Shown piece after piece: positions 1-9,140 of a stretch of 64,000 nt of DNA. The notes below the pieces were generated by a model. The model had not been told where the DNA came from. It ran no database searches and saw only the letters and a list, made by a program, of their open reading frames with translations. Position numbers and translations under genes: made by a program. The stretch is from AC-32 sp963754265 (GTDB lineage: Bacteria > Actinomycetota > Thermoleophilia > Gaiellales > Gaiellaceae), in assembly GCA_963754265.1 (NCBI GenBank), contig CAVWFB010000011.1, positions 49,628 to 113,627 on the forward strand, in the 5' to 3' direction. Position 1 is the stretch's first letter, and every line of letters starts with the position of its first letter.

Positions 1-1014
1 GAGGCGGGGCTCGCGATGCTGAACATGCCGCCCGAGAACGGAGGCATCGGCCTCTCGATGCTCGGCCAGGTTGCGATCGAGGAGGAGTCGGGCAAGGCGA
101 CCAACGGTCTCGGGTTCGCGATCGTCGACCGCGGCCCGCGGGAGCTGCTCGAGCTCGTCACGCCCGCGCAGGCCGAGCGGTTCGTCGAGCCGATCGTGCG
201 CGGGGAGTGGCGGGAAGCGTGGGCACTGACCGAGCCGGGCGCGGGCTCCGACCTCTCCGGGCTGGTGACCACCGCCGTGCGGGACGGCGACGCCTGGGTG
301 TTGAACGGCGAGAAGTGGTTCGTCACGAGCGAGGGCGACCCCGGGGTCTACGTCGTCGCCGCGGTCGCCGACGGAGAGCAGCAGCTCTTCCTGGTCGAGC
401 CGGAAACCCCCGGCCTCAGGATCGTACGGACGCCGAGCTTCTTGCACGATCCCTACCTGGACTCTCACCCCGAGCTCGAGCTCCGCGACTGCCGCGTGTC
501 CGAGGCGAACCGCGTTCCCGCGAGCGGCGACGCCGGGGCGAAGGAATGGATCCTCGTCGAGCGGCTCTTCATCGCCGCGCGCTGCTGCGGGGCGGGCCTC
601 CGCCTGCTCGACCTCGCGAGCGAGTGGGCACAGGAGCGCGAGGCCTTCGGCTCGCCCATCGCCGACTACCAGGGTGTCTCGTTCCCGCTCGCAGACTCGC
701 TCACCGAGCTGCACGCAGCGCGGCTGCTGACCTACCACGCCGCCCACGCCTTCGACGTGCTCGCCGACCGGAAGGTCGTGCACGGCAAGGTCTCGATGGC
801 GAAGCTGTTCGCCTCCGAGACGGCGGGCCGGATCGCCGACCGGGCGGTGCAGGTTCTGGGCGGGCGCGGTTACAGCGTGGACAGCCCGGCCGCGCGGCAT
901 TTCAGGGAGCTGCGGGTCGACCGGATCTGGGAGGGCACGAGCGAGATCCAGCGTGTGATCATCGCCGGCGGGCTCTTCAAGCGCGGCGCGGCGCCCTACC
1001 TCGGCTGGGAGTAG
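1..1014 (+). CDS. Acyl-CoA dehydrogenase, 5' end cut by window edge
   Basis: Flavin-dependent acyl-CoA dehydrogenase, which oxidises an acyl-CoA to its enoyl-CoA in fatty-acid or branched-chain breakdown. The frame is open to base 1 (E-A-G-L-A before the first Met), and the 332 residues from that Met are shorter than the usual 380-400, so the N-terminus lies outside the window. Family signatures are visible: ALTEPGAGSDL in the FAD/substrate domain, VQVLGGRGY in the C-terminal helical domain, and RIWEGTSEIQR near the end with the position of the catalytic Glu. The 3' end overlaps the convergent acyl-CoA synthetase gene by 19 bp, suggesting linked acyl-CoA metabolism. Substrate chain length cannot be told. 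Confidence 0.9.
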   Translation, partial: EAGLAMLNMPPENGGIGLSMLGQVAIEEESGKATNGLGFAIVDRGPRELLELVTPAQAERFVEPIVRGEWREAWALTEPGAGSDLSGLVTTAVRDGDAWVLNGEKWFVTSEGDPGVYVVAAVADGEQQLFLVEPETPGLRIVRTPSFLHDPYLDSHPELELRDCRVSEANRVPASGDAGAKEWILVERLFIAARCCGAGLRLLDLASEWAQEREAFGSPIADYQGVSFPLADSLTELHAARLLTYHAAHAFDVLADRKVVHGKVSMAKLFASETAGRIADRAVQVLGGRGYSVDSPAARHFRELRVDRIWEGTSEIQRVIIAGGLFKRGAAPYLGWE

Positions 1015-3053
1015 ACCGCCCGGGCGTCGAGGCCGACGGCCTCGCTCCCGGTCACGAGCAACGGGTTCACCTCGAGCGCGTCGAGCTCCGGATGGGCCGC
1101 GGCCACTCGGGAGATCGCCGCGGCGGCCTCGGCGGCCTTGTCGACGGAGAGCGGTGTGCGGCCTCGCGTTCCCGTGATGAGAGCGGCGCCGCGGAGCCCG
1201 AGCAGCAGCTCCTGCACCTCCTCGACCGGGGCCGGGGCAAGCGCGACGGCGACGTCCCGGTGCAGCTCGGCGAGGATCCCTCCGAGGCCGACGAGGAGCA
1301 CCGGGCCGAAGCGTGGATCCCAGCGGCAGCCGGCGATCAGCTCGATCGAAGCTTCGGCGGAGACCATTCGCTCGACGGAGAAGCCGTCGAGTGCACGCAT
1401 CCGGCCGGCAGCTGCGGCGACAGCCTTCTCGTCCGCGAGCCCGAGCGCCACGCCGCCCTCGTCCGACTTGTGCACGAGGCCCAGCGCCTTGACGACGACC
1501 GGGAATCCGAGCTCCGCTGCGGCGGCAGCCGCCTCGTCCGCGGTGTCGACCCGTCTGGCCTCCGGGAACAGGAGGCCTGCCTCGGCGAGCAGGTCCCGTG
1601 CTGCGAAGTAGCCCGCATCGGCGAGCGCAGCCTCGGGGACCGGCAGCTCCGGGACCGCCCCTGCGGCCGGCCGCTCGACGACCTTCACGAGCGACGAGAC
1701 CGCCGAACCGACCTCGCGATAGACCGCGACGCCGGACTCGCGCAATGCCAGCGCGGGAGCCTCCTGCCAGTACATCGTCTGGACGATCGCCGGGCGGCCC
1801 GCATCGGCCGCGGCCCGGGCGAGCCCGCGCGCCGCCTCCGTCTCGGGCTCGCGCAGCTCGTCCGAGGTCGCGCTGTAGCCGCCGAGGTAGCCGGTCAGGA
1901 AGACCGAGTCGACCTCGCCCGACTCGAGCAGCAGGCGTGGCACGCGCTCGTAGGAGCGCAGGTCCTGCTCGCCGGCGCCGGCGAAGTCGACGGGATTCGT
2001 CGTCGACGCCGTCGGCGGCATCACCTCGGCCAGGCGCCCCGAAAGCTCGGATGAGAGCTGCGGAAGCTCGAGCCCCGCAGCCGAGGCGAGGTCGGCCGCG
2101 ATGACCGCCGATCCGCCCCCGTCGGAGACGATCGCGACCCGGCGGCCCCGGGGAGTGCTCTCTCCGAGCAGGAGCTGGGCGAGGTCGACGAACTCGCGCG
2201 GCGTGCTCACCCGGAGGATCCCCGCCGCCCTGGCCGCCGCGTCCACCGCTGCCGAGTCGCTGACCAGGGCTCCCGTATGGGACTGCGCCGCCCGGACGCC
2301 CGCAGCGCTCGCGCCGCCAGCGAGCAGAAGCACCGGCTTCCCCGCCCCCGACGCGGCTCGCGCGAAGGCGCGGCCGTCCCGGAAGTCCTCGAGGTAGACG
2401 GCAATCAAGCGCGTCTCGTCGTGCTCCGCGAGCTCCGTGACGAGCTCGGCCGCCTCGAGGTCTGCCTGGTTCCCCAGCGAGGCGAAGCGGGAGATCCCCA
2501 GGCCGACCTCCGAGGCCAGCAGCGAGAGCTCGATTGCCAGGTTGCCGCTCTGCGAGACGACCCCGATCGGGCCCGGGACGAAGTCGCTCGAGGAGAGGTC
2601 GAGCTCGGCTGCCGCGTCGTAGACGCCGAGGCAGTTCGGCCCGAGGAGCACGGCGCCGGCCTCGCGGACCCGTCCGACGACCGCCTGCTCGCGACGACGG
2701 CCCTCCTCCGAAGTCTCGCCGAGGCCTGCCGCGATCGCGACGATCGCACGTGCGCCCGCGGCCAGCGAGGCGTCGACAGTCTCCTCGAACGAGGACGCCG
2801 GAACGGCGAGCACGACGAGCTCGGGCCGTTCAGGCAGCTCGTCGAGTGAGCGGAAAGCCTGCCGCCCGAGCACCTCGCCGCCGGATCGGTTGACGAGGAA
2901 CACGGAGCGCCGGTGCTCTCCCTGAATCGCGCCCCGCGCCAGCCACTGGCCCCACTTCGCGGGGTCGTTCGAGGCGCCGACGACGGCCACAGAACGCGGC
3001 TCGAAGAGCGGCCGGAGGTCGCGATCTGTCCCGACCGGCATCGAGGTCATCAT
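996..3053 (-). CDS. ADP-forming acyl-CoA (acetate-CoA) synthetase, fused alpha-beta type
   Basis: NDP-forming acyl-CoA synthetase that interconverts acyl-CoA, ADP and phosphate with a carboxylic acid, CoA and ATP. Domain order is a CoA-binding Rossmann domain (SVAVVGASNDPAKWG near the N-terminus), a succinyl-CoA-ligase-like domain with SQSGNLA and the phospho-His motif SHTGALVSD, then an ATP-grasp domain (from about residue 460) ending in the typical ALEVNPLLV. A longer frame starts at 3107 but would overlap the divergent gene at 3098. The ATG pair at 3053/3050 after GGTGGG, or the ATG at 3041, is more likely, and the exact start is uncertain. Protein-lysine acetyltransferase fusions share these domains, but no GNAT domain is seen here. 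Confidence 0.88.
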   Translation of the reverse strand: MMTSMPVGTDRDLRPLFEPRSVAVVGASNDPAKWGQWLARGAIQGEHRRSVFLVNRSGGEVLGRQAFRSLDELPERPELVVLAVPASSFEETVDASLAAGARAIVAIAAGLGETSEEGRRREQAVVGRVREAGAVLLGPNCLGVYDAAAELDLSSSDFVPGPIGVVSQSGNLAIELSLLASEVGLGISRFASLGNQADLEAAELVTELAEHDETRLIAVYLEDFRDGRAFARAASGAGKPVLLLAGGASAAGVRAAQSHTGALVSDSAAVDAAARAAGILRVSTPREFVDLAQLLLGESTPRGRRVAIVSDGGGSAVIAADLASAAGLELPQLSSELSGRLAEVMPPTASTTNPVDFAGAGEQDLRSYERVPRLLLESGEVDSVFLTGYLGGYSATSDELREPETEAARGLARAAADAGRPAIVQTMYWQEAPALALRESGVAVYREVGSAVSSLVKVVERPAAGAVPELPVPEAALADAGYFAARDLLAEAGLLFPEARRVDTADEAAAAAAELGFPVVVKALGLVHKSDEGGVALGLADEKAVAAAAGRMRALDGFSVERMVSAEASIELIAGCRWDPRFGPVLLVGLGGILAELHRDVAVALAPAPVEEVQELLLGLRGAALITGTRGRTPLSVDKAAEAAAAISRVAAAHPELDALEVNPLLVTGSEAVGLDARAVYSQPR

Positions 3054-3097
3054 CCCACCGGCTGTACGAATCCCGCCCGGGAGGGGAGAATGCGTCC

Positions 3098-4483
3098 ATG
3101 AGCGCACCGACGACCACAGTCCTTGACCGCGCGCGGATCGCGGAGCTGACCGAGCGCGAGCAGCGCCGCCTGGACGACCGCACGCCAGGCTCGCGTGCCC
3201 TGTACGAGCGCGCGCGGGCGTCGCTGGCCGGCGGTGTCGCCTCCGCCTACCAGGAGCGCCAACCCTGGCCGATCTACCTCTCGCATGGAAAGGGCTCGCA
3301 CGTCTGGGACGTCGACGGGACGGAGATGGTCGACTTCCACAACGCGTTTGGCTCGATGCCGCAGGGACACGCGCACCCGGCGATCACCGACGCGGTCTCG
3401 AAGCGCCTCGAGCTCGGGACGCACTTCGCCGCACCGACCGAGGACGCGGTCGCCGTCGCCGAGGAGCTCAAGCGGCGCTGGGGGATCCCGCGCTGGCGCT
3501 TCGTCAACTCCGGCTCGGAGGCGACGATGGACGCAATCCGGATCGCCCGGGCCCAGACCGGTCGCGACACGATCGTGAAGATCTTCGGCTCCTACCACGG
3601 CCACCACGACTACGTGATGGTCTCGATCGGCGTCCCGCACCACCAGATCGGCAACCGCGAGAACTACGCCTCGATCCCGTACGGGGCCGGGATCCCGAAG
3701 GCCGCGGCCGAGCTCACCATCCCGGTTCCGTTCAACGACGCGGGCGCGATGGAGCGGCGGATCGAGTCGCTCGTCGAGGAAGGGCGCCCACCCGCCTGCG
3801 TGATCATGGAGCCCGCGATGATGAACCTCGGCGTCGTCCTCCCCGAACCGGGGTATCTCGAGGCGGTGCGCGAGCTGACGAGGCGGCTCGGAGTGCTGCT
3901 GATCTTCGACGAGGTGAAGACGGGCCTCTGCATCGCGGCGGGCGGAGCGACGGAGCGGTTCGGCGTCGTGCCGGACATCGTCACCCTCGCGAAGGCACTC
4001 GGGGGAGGGCTGTCCACGGGCGCGATCGGCGGCACGGACGAGGCGTTCGAGGTCGTCGAGAGCGGCACCGTCTACCAGGTGGGCACCTTCAACGGGAACC
4101 CGCTCGCGATGGCCGCCGCCCGGGCCAGCCTGGAGCAGGTGCTGACGCCGGAGGCCTACGTGAACCTCGACGCCCTGGAGGATCGGCTGCTTGGCGGCTG
4201 CCAGGACGTGATCGACCGCTACGGGCTGCCCGGCTACTCCGTCGGCATCGGCGCGAAGGGTTGCGTCACGTTCTCGCCGGAGCGGATCGTCGACTACGAG
4301 AGCTTCAAGGAGAACCAGGACGAGGAGCTCTCGCAGCTCTCGTGGCTCTACAACATGAACCGCGGCGTCTACATGACGCCGGGCCGCGAGGAGGAATGGA
4401 CGCTCTCGGTCGCACACACGACCGAGGATTGCGATGCGTTCGTGGCGGCCTTCGACGAGATGGCCTCCGACCTGACCGCTTAG
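3098..4483 (+). CDS. Class III PLP aminotransferase (glutamate-1-semialdehyde aminomutase-like)
   Basis: A PLP-dependent class III aminotransferase of 461 residues. Visible marks are the cofactor-binding NSGSEATMDAIRIARA, the LLIFDEVKTG Asp motif that contacts the pyridine nitrogen, and the Schiff-base lysine in TLAKALGGGL. The closest named family is glutamate-1-semialdehyde aminomutase, but the protein is longer and has an N-terminal extension, and no haem genes are nearby, so it is probably an omega- or beta-amino-acid transaminase and I give no symbol. The ATG follows a good ribosome site (GAGGGGAG, 3081-3088). Divergent from the acyl-CoA synthetase with a short gap. Confidence 0.85.
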   Translation: MSAPTTTVLDRARIAELTEREQRRLDDRTPGSRALYERARASLAGGVASAYQERQPWPIYLSHGKGSHVWDVDGTEMVDFHNAFGSMPQGHAHPAITDAVSKRLELGTHFAAPTEDAVAVAEELKRRWGIPRWRFVNSGSEATMDAIRIARAQTGRDTIVKIFGSYHGHHDYVMVSIGVPHHQIGNRENYASIPYGAGIPKAAAELTIPVPFNDAGAMERRIESLVEEGRPPACVIMEPAMMNLGVVLPEPGYLEAVRELTRRLGVLLIFDEVKTGLCIAAGGATERFGVVPDIVTLAKALGGGLSTGAIGGTDEAFEVVESGTVYQVGTFNGNPLAMAAARASLEQVLTPEAYVNLDALEDRLLGGCQDVIDRYGLPGYSVGIGAKGCVTFSPERIVDYESFKENQDEELSQLSWLYNMNRGVYMTPGREEEWTLSVAHTTEDCDAFVAAFDEMASDLTA

Positions 4484-4518
4484 CCGCGGTTTCCGGTCCT
4501 AGCTACACTTCCGCGCCG

Positions 4519-5253
4519 ATGGCCGGCGAGCGAGTGAAGCTGCAGGTACAGGAGCGCGAGAGCCGCGGCTCCGCCGAATCGCGCCGCCTGCGCAAGCAGG
4601 GGCTGATTCCGGCCGTGCTCTACGGGCGCGGCAAGGAGCCGCACGCGATCAGCATTCCCGAGCGAGAGCTGCGCCGTGTGCTGACGGGCGGACAGGGGCT
4701 GCACGCGATCCTCGACGTCACGCTCGAAGGCCAGAACACCACCCACCCCTCGATCCTCAAGGACTACCAGCAGCACCCGGTGAGGGGCGGCCTGATCCAC
4801 GTCGATCTCCAGGAGGTGCGGCTCGACCAGCCGATCCAGGCGCAGGTCGTCGTCGAGCTCGTCGGCGAGCCGGTCGGTGTCACCGAGGGCGGCGTGCTCT
4901 CGCAGGTCAGCCGCGAGATCAGGGTCGAGGCGCTGCCGATGGAGATTCCCGAGCACCTCGACCTCGACGTGAGCGGCATGGCGATCGGCGACACGTTGCG
5001 CCTCATCGACCTCGGCCCGCCCACCGAGGGGGTCACCTACCTCGACGATCCGGAGGAGACGGTGCTGGCGACGGTGACGATGCCGACGCGGTTCGTCGAG
5101 CCCGAGCCGGAAGAGGTCGAGGGCGAGGAGCTCGAAGAGGGCGAGCTGCCCGAGGGCGAGGTTCCCGAGGGCGAAGAGGGTGCCGAGGGCGAGGCTCCGG
5201 CCGAGGGCGAGGACGCCGCTCCCTCCGGCGAGCAAGACACCTCCGAGGGATAG
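4519..5253 (+). CDS. rplY: 50S ribosomal protein L25 (CTC form)
   Basis: Ribosomal protein L25 of the long CTC type, which binds 5S rRNA. The N-terminal domain (roughly residues 1-95: RGSAESRRLRKQGLIPAVLYG) is the 5S-binding part, followed by the TL5/CTC C-terminal domain (VEALPMEIPEHLDLDVSGM). The last 45 or so residues are an acidic, repetitive Glu/Gly/Pro tail, as in other actinobacteria. ATG 4519 has no Shine-Dalgarno sequence. TACACT lies at 4504-4509, nine bases before it, so the transcript may be leaderless or nearly so. pth begins on the next base after the stop, so the two are probably co-transcribed. Confidence 0.95.
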   Translation: MAGERVKLQVQERESRGSAESRRLRKQGLIPAVLYGRGKEPHAISIPERELRRVLTGGQGLHAILDVTLEGQNTTHPSILKDYQQHPVRGGLIHVDLQEVRLDQPIQAQVVVELVGEPVGVTEGGVLSQVSREIRVEALPMEIPEHLDLDVSGMAIGDTLRLIDLGPPTEGVTYLDDPEETVLATVTMPTRFVEPEPEEVEGEELEEGELPEGEVPEGEEGAEGEAPAEGEDAAPSGEQDTSEG

Positions 5254-5847
5254 GTGCGCCTCTTCCGTCGGGGCGAAGGGGCCTCGACGCTCGACCTGCT
5301 CGTGGCGGGCCTCGGCAACCCGGGCCGTGAGTACGAGCGCACGCGCCACAATCTCGGTTGGCTCGTGCTCGACGAGCTGGCGCGGCGACACCAGGGCTCG
5401 TGGCGCTCGAAGTTCTCGGGCTCGCTGGCGGAGGTGCGGCTCGACGGCCTGCGCCTCGCGCTGCTGAAGCCCGAGACGTACATGAACGAGTCGGGCCGCG
5501 CGGTGAGCGCCGCCGCTCGGTTCTTCAAGGTCGAGCCCGAGCGGCTGCTGGTCGTCCACGACGACGTCGATCTCGAGCCAGGACGCCTGCAGGCGCGGGC
5601 GGGCGGCGGCCTCGCGGGCCACAACGGCCTGCGCTCGCTGGCGCAGGATCTCGGCACGCAGGACTTCGAGCGGCTGCGGATCGGCGTGGGGAGGCCCGGG
5701 CGCGGCGATCGCCGTTCCGTCTCGGACTGGGTGCTGTCGGGCTTCGCGCCCGAAGACGACCTCGAGGGTCTCGTGTCGCGGGCCTCCGATGCGGTCGAGA
5801 CGATCGCCTCCCAGGGGCTCGGGGCGGCGCAGGCGACCTTCAACTAG
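5254..5847 (+). CDS. pth: Peptidyl-tRNA hydrolase
   Basis: Cleaves peptidyl-tRNAs that drop off stalled ribosomes and recycles the tRNA. The 197-residue protein has the full active site: Asn in GLGNPG, the catalytic His in RTRHNLGW, Asn in YMNESG, Asp in VVHDDVDL and Asn in GHNGLRS. The GTG start sits directly after the rplY stop (TAGGTG), and the rplY-pth order is widely conserved in bacteria. Translation is probably coupled to rplY. Length is normal for the family. Confidence 0.96.
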   Translation: MRLFRRGEGASTLDLLVAGLGNPGREYERTRHNLGWLVLDELARRHQGSWRSKFSGSLAEVRLDGLRLALLKPETYMNESGRAVSAAARFFKVEPERLLVVHDDVDLEPGRLQARAGGGLAGHNGLRSLAQDLGTQDFERLRIGVGRPGRGDRRSVSDWVLSGFAPEDDLEGLVSRASDAVETIASQGLGAAQATFN

Positions 5848-5852
5848 CGGGC

Positions 5853-5884
5853 TAGAATTGACGCCGCGGAACCGCCGGTTCCGC
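5853..5884 (+). promoter_or_regulatory. Candidate mfd promoter with 5'-end hairpin
   Basis: A TAGAAT -10-like box (5853-5858) is followed by a perfect inverted repeat, GCGGAACC (5866-5873) and GGTTCCGC (5877-5884) with a 3-nt loop. A start about seven bases after the box would put the hairpin at the 5' end of the mfd mRNA. No good -35 is seen. It could instead act as a terminator for pth, although only CTTT follows it. Confidence 0.4.
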
Positions 5885-5892
5885 CTTTCGTC

Positions 5893-8800
5893 ATGGACCG
5901 AACGACCTCGCCGAGACCCGTCCTTCATCCGCTCGTGGAGCAACTGCTCGCGGACGAGCGCCTGGTCGCCTACGCCGACGAGCTTCCTGCGCCTGCCCGG
6001 GTGTCCGAGCCGGCCCTGCCGCTGCTGCTGGCCGCGTTGTACGAGCAGCGGGGCGGTTCGCTCGTCTGCCTGCTCCCCGACGATGCCGACGCGCGCGACG
6101 CGGCGGAGGCCGCACGCTGGTTTCTCGGGGACGAGCAGGTTGCCCTCCTGCCGAGCCGCGGCGTCCACTGGGGGTCGGGCCTCGAGCCGCCGCCGCACCT
6201 CGTCGGAGAGCGCGCCCGCGCCCTCGACGTCCTAGCCGCTGGAGGGCTCGTCTGCGCCTCCGCCGCGGCGCTCGCGGAGCCCATGCCTCCGCCGGCGGCC
6301 CGCCCGGAGCCGCTCGCGCTCACGGCCGGAGCGTCGAGCGACCTCGACCTGGTGACCGAGCACCTCGCGCTCGCCGGGTACGAGCGGGTGGACCGCGTGC
6401 AGGAGCGCGGCCAGTTCGCCGTCCGGGGCGGGCTCGTCGACGTCTTCCCGACGACGGGCCGTGACCCGCTCCGCGTCGAGTTCTTCGGCGACGTGATCGA
6501 GGCCATCCGCGCGTTCTCGCCGTTCACCCAGCGCGCGCTGCAGGACGTGGGCGACGCAATCGTCTATCCGGCCGCCGAACGCCGGCTCGACCTGCAGGAG
6601 CCGCGGCTCACCCACGACGGCGAGGCAGCTGGGATCCCGCGTGATCTGGTGCGGCCGCTCGACCGCGCGCCCGACCTGGTCTGGGAGCCGGAGCAGGTGC
6701 GGGAGATCTGGGCCGAGGAGTTCCAGACGGAGCTGCCGCTGAGCGGCGCAGCCGAGCTCGATTCGTTCCCGCGTGGGCAGCCGTTCGCGTTCGAGGCCCA
6801 GCGCCCGGCCGTGGCGGCCCGGGGGCTCTCGGAGGCCGAGACCGAGCTGGCCGGCCTGATCCGCGCCGGGAACCGCGTCGTCGTCGCATTCCCGCATCGC
6901 GGCGAGGCGCTGCGCACGGCGAACCTCCTCCGCCGCGTGGAGCCGCGCCTGCTCGAGCCGGGTGAGCCGCTCCCGGACGAGCCGGAGCTTCTCTTCGCGG
7001 TCTCGCCTGCGCGACGCGGATTCGTCTGGCGCGAGCTCGGGATGGTCCTCCTGCCGGACACGCAGGTCTTCCGCAAGCGCGCGCCCGGCCGCGCGGCGCC
7101 TGCGGGTCGCGCGCTCCAGTCCTTCGCGGACCTGCGCACGGGCGACTTCGTCGTGCACGAGGACCACGGCATCGGGAAGCTGCTCGGCTTCGAGACGAAG
7201 ACCGTCGCCGAGGTGACGCGCGACTACCTCTACCTCGGTTTCCGCGGCGACGACCGGCTCTACGTCCCGCACGAGCAGATCGGCAAGGTCTCGAAGTACA
7301 TCGGCGCCGATGCGTCCGCGCCCGCCCTCTCGAAGCTCGGGGGCAAGGCCTGGCAGAACCTCAAGGCCCGGGCCAGGACCGCGTTGCGGGAGCTCGCCGG
7401 CGAGCTGCTTGCGCTCTATGCGCGGCGGCAGCAGGCCCCGGGCAACGCCTACGACCTCTCCTCCGACTGGCTCGAGCGCCTCGAGGCGGAGTTCCCGTAC
7501 CGCGAGACCGAGGACCAGCGCGCCGCGATCGAGGCCGTCAAGGAGGATCTCGAGGCCCCGCGGCCGATGGACCGGCTGATCTGCGGCGACGTGGGCTTCG
7601 GCAAGACGGAGGTCGCCGTGCGCGCGGCCTTCGCGGCCGCGGTCAACGGCAAGCAGACGCTGATGCTCGTACCGACGACCGTCCTGGCCGAGCAACACTG
7701 GAACACCTTCCGCGAGCGCTACCGCGACTTTCCCGTGCGCGTCGAGATGATCTCGCGCTTCCGCCGCCCGGCCGAGCAGAAGCAGGTGCTGGCGGACTTC
7801 GCCGCGGGCAAGGTCGACGTTCTCATCGGCACGCACCGCGTCCTCAGCCGCGACGTGATCCCGAAGGAGCTCGGCCTCGTGATCGTCGACGAGGAGCAGC
7901 GTTTCGGCGTCGCGCAGAAGGAGCTCCTGCGGGCGCTGAGGCTCGAGGTCGACGTGCTCTCGCTGACTGCGACGCCGATTCCGCGCACGTTGCACATGTC
8001 GCTCTCGGGCCTGCGCGACATCTCGGTGATCGAGACCCCTCCGGAGGGGCGGCGTCCGATTCGCACCTACGTCGGCGAGTACGACGACGAGCTGGTCAAG
8101 GCAGCGCTCGAGCGCGAGCACGCGCGAGAGGGCCAGTCCTTCTTCCTCCACAACCGCGTGGAGTCGATCGACGAGGCCGCGGAGCGCCTCCGACAGCTCG
8201 TGCCGGGCCTGCGGGTGCTGGTCGCACACGGGCAGATGCGCGAACGCGAGCTCGAGGAGCGAATGCACGCCTTCCTCCGAGGCGACGCGGACGTGCTCGT
8301 CTCGACGACGATCATCGAGTCCGGGCTCGACATCCCGGAGGCCAACACCCTGATCGTCGAGCGCGCAGATGCGCTCGGCCTCGCCCAGCTCTACCAGATC
8401 CGAGGGCGCGTCGGCCGCTCGGACGTACCGGCCCACGCCTACCTCTTCTACCCCGACTCGCGTGAGCTGACGCCCGAGGCGCGCGCGCGGCTCGCGACGC
8501 TCGCCGACCACACCGAGCTCGGGGCGGGATTCGCGATCGCGATGCGCGACCTCGAGATCCGCGGTGCCGGCGACCTGCTCGGGGCGGAGCAGTCCGGCCA
8601 CGTTGCGGCGCTCGGCTTCGAGCTCTACGTCGAGCTCCTCGGCGAGGCCGTTGCCGAGCTCTCCGGAGAGCGGCGTCCGGCGGCCCGCCCGGTGCGCGTC
8701 GACGCGACCGTGAACGCCTACGTGCCGGCGACGTACATCGAGGCCGAGGCGCTCAAGATCGATCTTCACCGGCGCCTGGCGCTGACCGACTCCGAGGACG

Positions 8801-9111
8801 AGCTGCGCGAGCTGCGCGCCGCGACCGAGGACCGGTACGGCCCGCTCCCGGAGCCGGTCGAGAACCTGTTCACGATCCAGGAGTCGAAGCTGAAGCTCGC
8901 ACGCGTGGGTGCCGACTACCTCGTCTTCCGGGGCGGGAAGACCACCGTCGGGCCGCTCCTGCTCGGCTCCGACGAGCTCCGCGCCCTCCGCGCCGAGGTC
9001 GACACTGCGGTCTACACGAGCGCCCGACGGGAGGTCTCCCTGCGTGACGAGGATTTTTCCGGAGCAACCCGACTAGTCGCTGCTATACTGGGTGCGCGCC
9101 AAGCAGCCTGA
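5893..9111 (+). CDS. mfd: Transcription-repair coupling factor Mfd
   Basis: ATP-driven DNA translocase that removes RNA polymerase stalled at lesions and recruits UvrA. The 1072-residue protein has all expected parts: UvrB-homology domain (residues about 30-330), the CarD-like polymerase-interaction domain (FADLRTGDFVVHEDHGIG, about 410-480), helicase lobe 1 with Walker A GDVGFGKTEV and DEEQRFGV, lobe 2 with STTIIESGLDIPEANTLI and QIRGRVGRSD, and the C-terminal TRCF domain. ATG 5893 is chosen because the protein then has normal length and begins just after the promoter hairpin. It is next to pth, a common neighbour in bacteria. Confidence 0.97.
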   Translation: MDRTTSPRPVLHPLVEQLLADERLVAYADELPAPARVSEPALPLLLAALYEQRGGSLVCLLPDDADARDAAEAARWFLGDEQVALLPSRGVHWGSGLEPPPHLVGERARALDVLAAGGLVCASAAALAEPMPPPAARPEPLALTAGASSDLDLVTEHLALAGYERVDRVQERGQFAVRGGLVDVFPTTGRDPLRVEFFGDVIEAIRAFSPFTQRALQDVGDAIVYPAAERRLDLQEPRLTHDGEAAGIPRDLVRPLDRAPDLVWEPEQVREIWAEEFQTELPLSGAAELDSFPRGQPFAFEAQRPAVAARGLSEAETELAGLIRAGNRVVVAFPHRGEALRTANLLRRVEPRLLEPGEPLPDEPELLFAVSPARRGFVWRELGMVLLPDTQVFRKRAPGRAAPAGRALQSFADLRTGDFVVHEDHGIGKLLGFETKTVAEVTRDYLYLGFRGDDRLYVPHEQIGKVSKYIGADASAPALSKLGGKAWQNLKARARTALRELAGELLALYARRQQAPGNAYDLSSDWLERLEAEFPYRETEDQRAAIEAVKEDLEAPRPMDRLICGDVGFGKTEVAVRAAFAAAVNGKQTLMLVPTTVLAEQHWNTFRERYRDFPVRVEMISRFRRPAEQKQVLADFAAGKVDVLIGTHRVLSRDVIPKELGLVIVDEEQRFGVAQKELLRALRLEVDVLSLTATPIPRTLHMSLSGLRDISVIETPPEGRRPIRTYVGEYDDELVKAALEREHAREGQSFFLHNRVESIDEAAERLRQLVPGLRVLVAHGQMRERELEERMHAFLRGDADVLVSTTIIESGLDIPEANTLIVERADALGLAQLYQIRGRVGRSDVPAHAYLFYPDSRELTPEARARLATLADHTELGAGFAIAMRDLEIRGAGDLLGAEQSGHVAALGFELYVELLGEAVAELSGERRPAARPVRVDATVNAYVPATYIEAEALKIDLHRRLALTDSEDELRELRAATEDRYGPLPEPVENLFTIQESKLKLARVGADYLVFRGGKTTVGPLLLGSDELRALRAEVDTAVYTSARREVSLRDEDFSGATRLVAAILGARQAA

Positions 9112-9133
9112 GGAAAACCGCTGCACTTGGCGC
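9084..9133 (+). promoter_or_regulatory. Candidate promoter and leader hairpin of the PPIase gene
   Basis: TATACT (9084-9089) overlaps the end of mfd. It is followed by an 8-bp perfect inverted repeat, GCGCCAAG (9096-9103) and CTTGGCGC (9126-9133), whose 22-nt loop contains the only purine-rich, Shine-Dalgarno-like stretch (GAGGAAA) and the mfd stop. The layout (-10 box, then a hairpin at the expected transcript start) resembles that upstream of mfd. No -35 box is obvious. Confidence 0.4.
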
Positions 9134-9140
9134 ATTTTCC

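Noticed and set aside
3098..4483. Calling the class III aminotransferase hemL
   Set aside because: The key signatures are shared by the whole class, the protein is longer than HemL and no haem genes are adjacent.
5893..9111. Very long antisense frames opposite mfd and many other genes
   Set aside because: They are rich in Arg, Ala and Gly, lack start signals and are the expected shadow of GC-rich codon use.
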